From Streptomyces venezuelae (GTDB lineage: Bacteria; Actinomycetota; Actinomycetes; Streptomycetales; Streptomycetaceae), in assembly GCF_008642355.1 (NCBI RefSeq), contig NZ_CP029193.1:3558001-3622000 (forward strand): 64,000 bases of DNA, read 5' to 3'. The translations under genes and the position numbers were made by a program. Shown here piece after piece: positions 59,477 through 64,000 of this stretch. The notes under the pieces are model-generated. The model saw only the letters and a program-made list of their open reading frames with translations. It made no database searches and was not told the origin of the DNA. Numbering within the stretch: position 1 is the stretch's first letter; the number at the start of each line of letters is the position of its first letter.

Positions 59477-60856
59477 GTGAGTGCTTCGCGACAGAGCGGA
59501 ACCACTGACGAACTTGGTCCTGAGGAACCCGAGCCCGGGGGCGCCGAGCTCCTCGCGGCGCTCCTCGACGGAATGGACGCCGCGCTCTGCGCCTTCGACG
59601 CCGACGGTGTGGTGACGCACTGGAACCGCGAGGCCGAGCGGATCCTCGGGTGGACGGCGGCGGAGGCCGTCGGGCGGCACGGGTTCACCGGGTGGGCCGT
59701 GCGGCCCGCCGACGCGGGGGACGTCGAGGAGCGGCTGCTGTCCGCGATGGACGCGCCGGGGCGGCAGGTGCACGAGTTCGCGCTGGTCACCAAGGACGGC
59801 GGGCGGGTGCTCGTGCGGATGCAGTCGGCGTCCGTGCGGGGCGGGGACGGCAAGTCCTCGGGGGTGTACTGCGCCTTCAGCGAGGTCCACGCGCAGATCG
59901 ACCTGGAGCGGTCCATCGCGCTCAGCGAGGCGCTGTTCGAGACGGCGTCGTGGGGCGTGGTCCTCGTCGACGCGGATCTGCGGCCGGCCGTCGTCAACGA
60001 ACACGCGGCCCGTGCCTTCGGGGTGGGCCGCAGCGCCGTCCTCGGGCGGCCGCTCGCCGATCTGCTCGGGCAGGGCGTCGAGGAGCTGGAGAGTGCCCTG
60101 ACGCACGTCCTCGCCGAGGGGACGCCGCCCGCGCCCGCGGAGATGTGGGTGACGGTGCGGGCTGCCGCGGGCGGGGAGGACGACGGGGAGGCGCGCCGGT
60201 GCTGGCGCAGCGGCTTCCTCCGGCTCGCCTCGCCGCTCGCCGAGGAGCCCGTGCCGCTGGGCGTCGGCTGGCTGTTCCTCGACGTCACGGAGGCCAAGCA
60301 GGCCGAACAGGACGCGTCGCAGCTGCGGTTCCGCTCCCAGCAGCTGCACCGGGCGGCACGGGCGACCGCGGAGTGCGAGGACCCGACGGAGGCGGCGACG
60401 GTCCAGCTGGACTTCGCGCTCGCCGGGTTCGCCGACCACGCGCTGGTGGATCTGCTGGCGGGCGAGGATCCGGTACGCCTGGTGCGTACGGCGGCGACGC
60501 CCGCGGGGCCGCCGGGACCCTGCCGTCCCGTCGCCACGGCGGGCATCCCCGTCCGCTACCCCGAAGGGCACCCCGCGCCGCAGTGCGTGGAGCGCGTGGG
60601 GTCCGTGCGGGCCAGCGCGGGGGTGGGGGCGTCGGCGGAGCGGGTGCGGGAGTGGGCGGCGGCGCGGCAGTGGCCCGAGGACTCGGTGCACGCTCTCTGT
60701 GTCGTCCTGCGGAGCAGGGGGCGGACGTTGGGCGTCGTGACGTTTCTCCGGGGGGCGGGGCGGGGGGTGTTCGACCGGTCGGACGCGGCGTACGCGGAGA
60801 GCGTCGCGTCCCGCGTCGCCGTCTCCCTCGACCTGTCCCAGGTCCTCTCGCCCTAG
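59477..60856 (+). CDS. PAS-domain sensor/regulatory protein
   Basis: This 459-residue cytoplasmic protein has two PAS domains (about 30-135, LLDGMDAALCAFDADGVVTHWNREAERILGWTAAEAVG; about 155-280, LFETASWGVVLVDADLRPAVVN) and a C-terminal GAF-like domain (about 300-455). No kinase, GGDEF or phosphatase output domain is present, so it may act through protein partners. I chose GTG 59477 (MSASRQSGTT) after AGGGGG at 6 nt; an ATG at 59435 is less likely. Confidence 0.85.
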   Translation: MSASRQSGTTDELGPEEPEPGGAELLAALLDGMDAALCAFDADGVVTHWNREAERILGWTAAEAVGRHGFTGWAVRPADAGDVEERLLSAMDAPGRQVHEFALVTKDGGRVLVRMQSASVRGGDGKSSGVYCAFSEVHAQIDLERSIALSEALFETASWGVVLVDADLRPAVVNEHAARAFGVGRSAVLGRPLADLLGQGVEELESALTHVLAEGTPPAPAEMWVTVRAAAGGEDDGEARRCWRSGFLRLASPLAEEPVPLGVGWLFLDVTEAKQAEQDASQLRFRSQQLHRAARATAECEDPTEAATVQLDFALAGFADHALVDLLAGEDPVRLVRTAATPAGPPGPCRPVATAGIPVRYPEGHPAPQCVERVGSVRASAGVGASAERVREWAAARQWPEDSVHALCVVLRSRGRTLGVVTFLRGAGRGVFDRSDAAYAESVASRVAVSLDLSQVLSP

Positions 60857-60892
60857 GTTCCGACGAACCTCTCCCGCCGCTACGCGGCGCAT
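60857..60892 (+). terminator. Putative terminator after PAS gene
   Basis: AGGTTC-CGAC-GAACCT directly after the stop codon, followed by GCCGC-TA-CGCGGC. Two short stems, moderate strength. Nothing else is seen up to 60988. Confidence 0.45.
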
Positions 60893-60988
60893 CACACCCA
60901 CCCGCCCGTCTGCCCCGCACCGTCCAGCAGGAGTAGGGGCCCCACCGAGCCAACGGAGGCGGTCGGGGACGGGACAAAGGCGTTCGCG

Positions 60989-62197
60989 TCACGTCGCGTG
61001 CAGCGCCAGGGTCGGGGACAAGCGGGCCGCCCGTACCGCCGGGTACAGGCCCGCCACCGTGCCGATCGCCAGGGTCGCTGCGAAGCCGCCCGCCATGGCC
61101 CAGGGCGGGACCACCCACGGGAGGTTGCCCGAGAGTGCGTACGCTGCCGTGGCGGCGGCTCCCAGGGCCACGCCCGCCGCGCCTCCCAGACCCGACAGCA
61201 TCAGGGACTCCGTCACGAACTGGACGCGGATCTGGCCGCGCGTCGCGCCCAGCGAGCGGCGCAGGCCTATCTCGTAGCGGCGTTCCAGGACTGAGATGAT
61301 CATAGTGTTGGCCACACCCACGCCGCCCACCAGCAGCGCTATGCCGCCCAGGCCCAGGAGCAGCGTCGAGAACGCACCCTCCGTCGCCGCCTTCGCCTGC
61401 AGTGCCGCCGACGGGTCCGTGACCTGGACGTTGCGGGGGTTCTCCGGGTCGATGGACGCGGCGAGGAGCTTGCGGACGCCGTTGACCGTGGCGTCGGTGG
61501 AGCGTTCGTAGACGGAAGTGGGGTGGCCGTCGAAGCCGAGGTACTGCTTCGACGCGTCCCAGCCCGTCAGCGCCGACCGTTCGATGTCGGGTGCGAGCGG
61601 CAGCGGGTCGAGGATGCCGATCACCGTGAAGTAGCGGTCGTCCAGCCAGACCTGTTGGCCGGGCGCGACGATGCCCAGGCGTTCCGCCGCGACGTGGCCG
61701 AGGACCACAGACGGGTAGCGGCTGTTCGCCGCGTTGAACCAGCTGCCGTGTGCCATGCGGCCCCGCAACACCTTCAGCAGGCCTTCCGTGGACGCCTTGA
61801 CCGAGATGCCGCCCGTCTCGTCCTTCGGGATCTTCTCGCTGCGCCTCACCGAGCGTTCCAGGTCGCCGGTCGCGCCCACGGACTCGACCCCGTCGATGCG
61901 TCCGGTCCGCCCCGCCGCATCGCGCGGCAGCGTCACCTTCTCTCCGGAGAACATCGCCTCCCCCGGCGACGCCACCAGCATGTTCGTGCCCAGCTCGTCC
62001 AGCTCATGGAGGAGCTGGGCCTTGCTGGAGGAGGAGATGCCCACCACCGCCACCATCGTCGCTATGCCTATCGCGATGCCCAGCGCCGACAGGACCACCC
62101 GCAGCGGGCGGCTGCGCAGCCCCGCCGAGCCCACGTGCAGGACGTCGCGGGGGCCGAGGCGTGCCGCTCGCAGGGCGCGGCGTCCGCGCGCCGTCAT
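60989..62197 (-). CDS. ABC transporter permease (FtsX/MacB-like)
   Basis: This 402-residue protein has an N-terminal membrane segment (RVVLSALGIAIGIATMVAVVGI), a MacB-like extracytoplasmic domain (about 60-270), and three C-terminal membrane segments with the hallmark VLERRYEIGLRRSLGATRGQI and RPAxxLH-like end ARLSPTLALH. It completes a tripartite system with the preceding ATPase and adaptor. ATG 62197 overlaps the ATPase stop (ATGA). Confidence 0.92.
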   Translation of the reverse strand: MTARGRRALRAARLGPRDVLHVGSAGLRSRPLRVVLSALGIAIGIATMVAVVGISSSSKAQLLHELDELGTNMLVASPGEAMFSGEKVTLPRDAAGRTGRIDGVESVGATGDLERSVRRSEKIPKDETGGISVKASTEGLLKVLRGRMAHGSWFNAANSRYPSVVLGHVAAERLGIVAPGQQVWLDDRYFTVIGILDPLPLAPDIERSALTGWDASKQYLGFDGHPTSVYERSTDATVNGVRKLLAASIDPENPRNVQVTDPSAALQAKAATEGAFSTLLLGLGGIALLVGGVGVANTMIISVLERRYEIGLRRSLGATRGQIRVQFVTESLMLSGLGGAAGVALGAAATAAYALSGNLPWVVPPWAMAGGFAATLAIGTVAGLYPAVRAARLSPTLALHAT

Positions 62198-62913
62198 GCC
62201 GCGGCCTCCGCGCCCCGCGTGTCCGCGACGATCTGCCCGTCCCTGATCCGCACCTGCCGCGGCAGCCGTTCGGCGATCTCCGTGTCGTGGGTGATGACGG
62301 CGATGGTCGCGCCCTCCGCGTTCAGGTCGTGCAGCAGGGCCATGACGGCCTCGCCGGATTCGGAGTCGAGCGCGCCGGTGGGCTCGTCGGCCAGGAGCAG
62401 GTCGGGTTCGCCGACCACGGCGCGGGCGATGGCGACGCGCTGTTTCTGGCCGCCGGACAGTTCGTGCGGACGGTGGCGCATGCGGTCGGCGAGACCGACG
62501 CGTTCCAGGGCGTACGCGGCCCTGCGGCGCCGTTCCGCGCGCGGGAGACCGGAGTAGAGCAGGCCCTCGGCGACGTTGTCGCGGGCGCTGATGCCCGGGA
62601 CCAGGTGGAACGCCTGGAAGACGAAGCCGATGTGCCGGGCGCGCAGGGCGGACAGGCTGCGGTCCGTCAGGGTCGCGATGTCGTGGCCCGCGATGGCCAC
62701 CGAGCCCGCCGTGGGGCGGTCCAGGGTGCCGATGATGTGCAGGAGCGTCGACTTGCCGGAGCCGGACGGGCCGACGATGGCGAGGAGTTCACCGGCACCG
62801 ACGGTCAGGTCGACTCCGCGGAGCGCGGCGACCCCGCCCGGGTACTCCTTGGTGACCCCGGCCAGGTCCACGACCGTGGGGGCCGCGCTGATCGGCGTAG
62901 AGGAGTCGGTCAT
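62194..62913 (-). CDS. ABC transporter ATP-binding protein (MacB/LolD-like)
   Basis: This 239-residue ATPase has Walker A GPSGSGKS (48-55), signature LSGGQKQRVAIARA, Walker B LLLADEPTGALDS and a switch His in VITHDTEIAERL. It overlaps both neighbours by 4 bp (ATGA), so all three are translated as one unit. Such systems export antimicrobial peptides, lipopeptides or cell-envelope stress ligands. Confidence 0.94.
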   Translation of the reverse strand: MTDSSTPISAAPTVVDLAGVTKEYPGGVAALRGVDLTVGAGELLAIVGPSGSGKSTLLHIIGTLDRPTAGSVAIAGHDIATLTDRSLSALRARHIGFVFQAFHLVPGISARDNVAEGLLYSGLPRAERRRRAAYALERVGLADRMRHRPHELSGGQKQRVAIARAVVGEPDLLLADEPTGALDSESGEAVMALLHDLNAEGATIAVITHDTEIAERLPRQVRIRDGQIVADTRGAEAAA

Positions 62914-63980
62914 GGTTTTGGTACTCCTACCTTCGTGCCCTCCCGCAGGCCTCCGCCGCTCACCTCGACCCGGCCCTGCCCGAACATGCCGAGCTCGACC
63001 TTCACCTCACGCGTGCGGGCGCCGTCGACGATCTGGACGCCGAAGCCGCCACCGGGCAGTGCGAGGAGGGCGTTGACGGGGACGGAGAGGACGTTCTCGC
63101 GGGTCTCGCCGGTGAGGTTCACGGTGACCGGCGACTGGTCGAAGCCGTCGACCTCGCCGGGATCGTCGAAGGTGACGGTGACGGGGATCTTGGGGGTCTT
63201 GTCACCGGGGTCGTCGCCCGGCTTCGCGGTCCTGCCGACGGCGGCGACCTTGCCCTTGACCGTCGTGCCGTCCGGGAGCGTCACCGTGACCTTCGTGCCC
63301 TTCTTCGCCGAGTCGCCCTCCGCCACGTCCAGCTGGACGCGTACGACGCGTTCGGAGCCGGTCGTCGACAGGACCGGTCTGCCGGGCGCGACCTGGTCGC
63401 CGACGGCCGAGCCCGTGGACTTCACGCGGACCGCGGAGGGCTGGAACGAGATCTGGTCGGGGCCCACGCGGCCGGTCTGCTTGCGGTCGTGGACCTTCTG
63501 CCACCGCTTGACCGCGGCCGCGGTGCCGTCGGTGTACGTGTCGTCGACGGCGAGCCCGGAGCCGTAGCCGAGCGCGACGAGGTTCTCCTCCAGCTGGCGG
63601 ACGTCGTTGCCCTTGTCGCCGCTCTTCAGCGTGCGGTACATGGGTTCGGTGCCGTACATGAGGCGGACGGGCGCGCCGTCGACCTCGTAGAGCCGTCCGT
63701 CGCGGCCGATGTTCGAGCCGGTGTCGGGGGCCCACGTGAGCGTGCCCGTCGTACCGGCGTTGATCTTGCGCTCCTTGGCGTAGCCGAGGGTCCCGTCGAC
63801 CTGAGTGCCGCTGCTGAGGTCGCCGCGTGCTACCGACGCGGTGGCCGGCGGCAGGCCCGCCGCACGGTGGGCGGTGTTCTCCTTGCCGCCCACGTCGGCG
63901 AGCGCGCTGACGGCGATCCCGCCGCCGGTGACGGCGAGCAGCGCGACCACGGTGGCGAAGACGGCGGTACGGCGCCTCAC
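62910..63980 (-). CDS. Efflux adaptor protein (HlyD/MacA-like) with peptidoglycan-binding domain
   Basis: This 356-residue protein has an N-terminal membrane anchor (TAVFATVVALLAVTGGGIAVSAL). A peptidoglycan-binding-1 domain follows (LKSGDKGNDVRQLEENLVALGYGSGL, about residues 122-160), then a barrel/lipoyl-like adaptor domain (VVRVQLDVAEGDSAKKGTKV; ENVLSVPVNALLALPGGGFGVQIV). This fused adaptor is common in actinobacterial MacA-like exporters. I use GTG 63980, which overlaps the stop of an upstream reading frame as GTGA; GTG 63998 is an alternative. Confidence 0.87.
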   Translation of the reverse strand: MRRRTAVFATVVALLAVTGGGIAVSALADVGGKENTAHRAAGLPPATASVARGDLSSGTQVDGTLGYAKERKINAGTTGTLTWAPDTGSNIGRDGRLYEVDGAPVRLMYGTEPMYRTLKSGDKGNDVRQLEENLVALGYGSGLAVDDTYTDGTAAAVKRWQKVHDRKQTGRVGPDQISFQPSAVRVKSTGSAVGDQVAPGRPVLSTTGSERVVRVQLDVAEGDSAKKGTKVTVTLPDGTTVKGKVAAVGRTAKPGDDPGDKTPKIPVTVTFDDPGEVDGFDQSPVTVNLTGETRENVLSVPVNALLALPGGGFGVQIVDGARTREVKVELGMFGQGRVEVSGGGLREGTKVGVPKP

Positions 63981-64000
63981 TTGACGATGCCCTTGCACGC
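63977..64000 (-). CDS. Possible 3' end of an upstream gene (fragment)
   Basis: The last eight codons of a frame (ACKGIVK then TGA at 63979-63977) overlap the adaptor's GTG start as GTGA, the coupling pattern seen throughout this operon. This suggests a further upstream operon member beyond the right edge. The call rests on position only; the product is unknown. Confidence 0.3.
   Translation of the reverse strand, partial: ACKGIVK

Overview
The window is chromosomal DNA of a Streptomyces-type actinomycete. It is very GC-rich with strong third-position GC. GTG and TTG starts, GTGA/ATGA gene overlaps, a SARP-NB-ARC-TPR regulator, an XRE/DUF397 pair and typical Streptomyces extragenic repeats all point the same way. 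The trio AfsR (6097-9075), AfsS (9279-9458) and AfsK (15004-17388) marks the conserved afs locus that controls antibiotic production.

Region 1-44.9 kb is dominated by acyl-CoA and redox catabolism: three acyl-CoA ligases, four acyl-CoA dehydrogenases, two thiolase-like lipid-transfer proteins with two DUF35 partners, two crotonases, two short-chain dehydrogenases, two luciferase-like oxidoreductases, an F420-type reductase, a flavin reductase, an FAD monooxygenase, a zinc alcohol dehydrogenase, a cyclase and metal-dependent amidohydrolases. The mix resembles the side-chain beta-oxidation and retro-aldol modules known from actinobacterial steroid catabolism, but the substrate is not evident. 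These genes lie in short scattered operons, and nearly every operon carries one or two copies of the palindrome CTGACG-N3-CGTCAG just upstream. I find 16 good copies between 2.4 and 43.3 kb, plus a degenerate one over the start codon of the only TetR gene (18551-19198). I read this as one regulon of about two dozen genes, possibly under that TetR repressor. The afs locus, two VOC proteins, an XRE/DUF397 unit, a PNPOx-like protein, two MFS exporters and a GlxA-type regulator are interspersed.

Region 44.9-51.5 kb holds an EF-hand protein, a membrane-anchored small protein, a STAS anti-sigma antagonist, an ECF-like sigma factor translationally coupled to a zinc-finger anti-sigma-like gene that carries a frameshift, purU, a conserved hypothetical and an orphan substrate-binding lipoprotein. 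Region 51.5-59.1 kb holds a Gln/Gly/Pro-repeat membrane protein built from 129-bp tandem repeats, an NsdA-like TPR regulator, a primase/polymerase-like protein and a two-gene ABC exporter. Region 59.1-64 kb holds a striking minus-strand micro-gene with a consensus promoter and a ribosome binding site complementary over 16 nt to the 16S rRNA 3' end, a PAS-domain protein, and a MacAB-like adaptor/ATPase/permease operon that runs off the right edge.

All functional calls come from reading the sequence and recalling families; no database search was possible.
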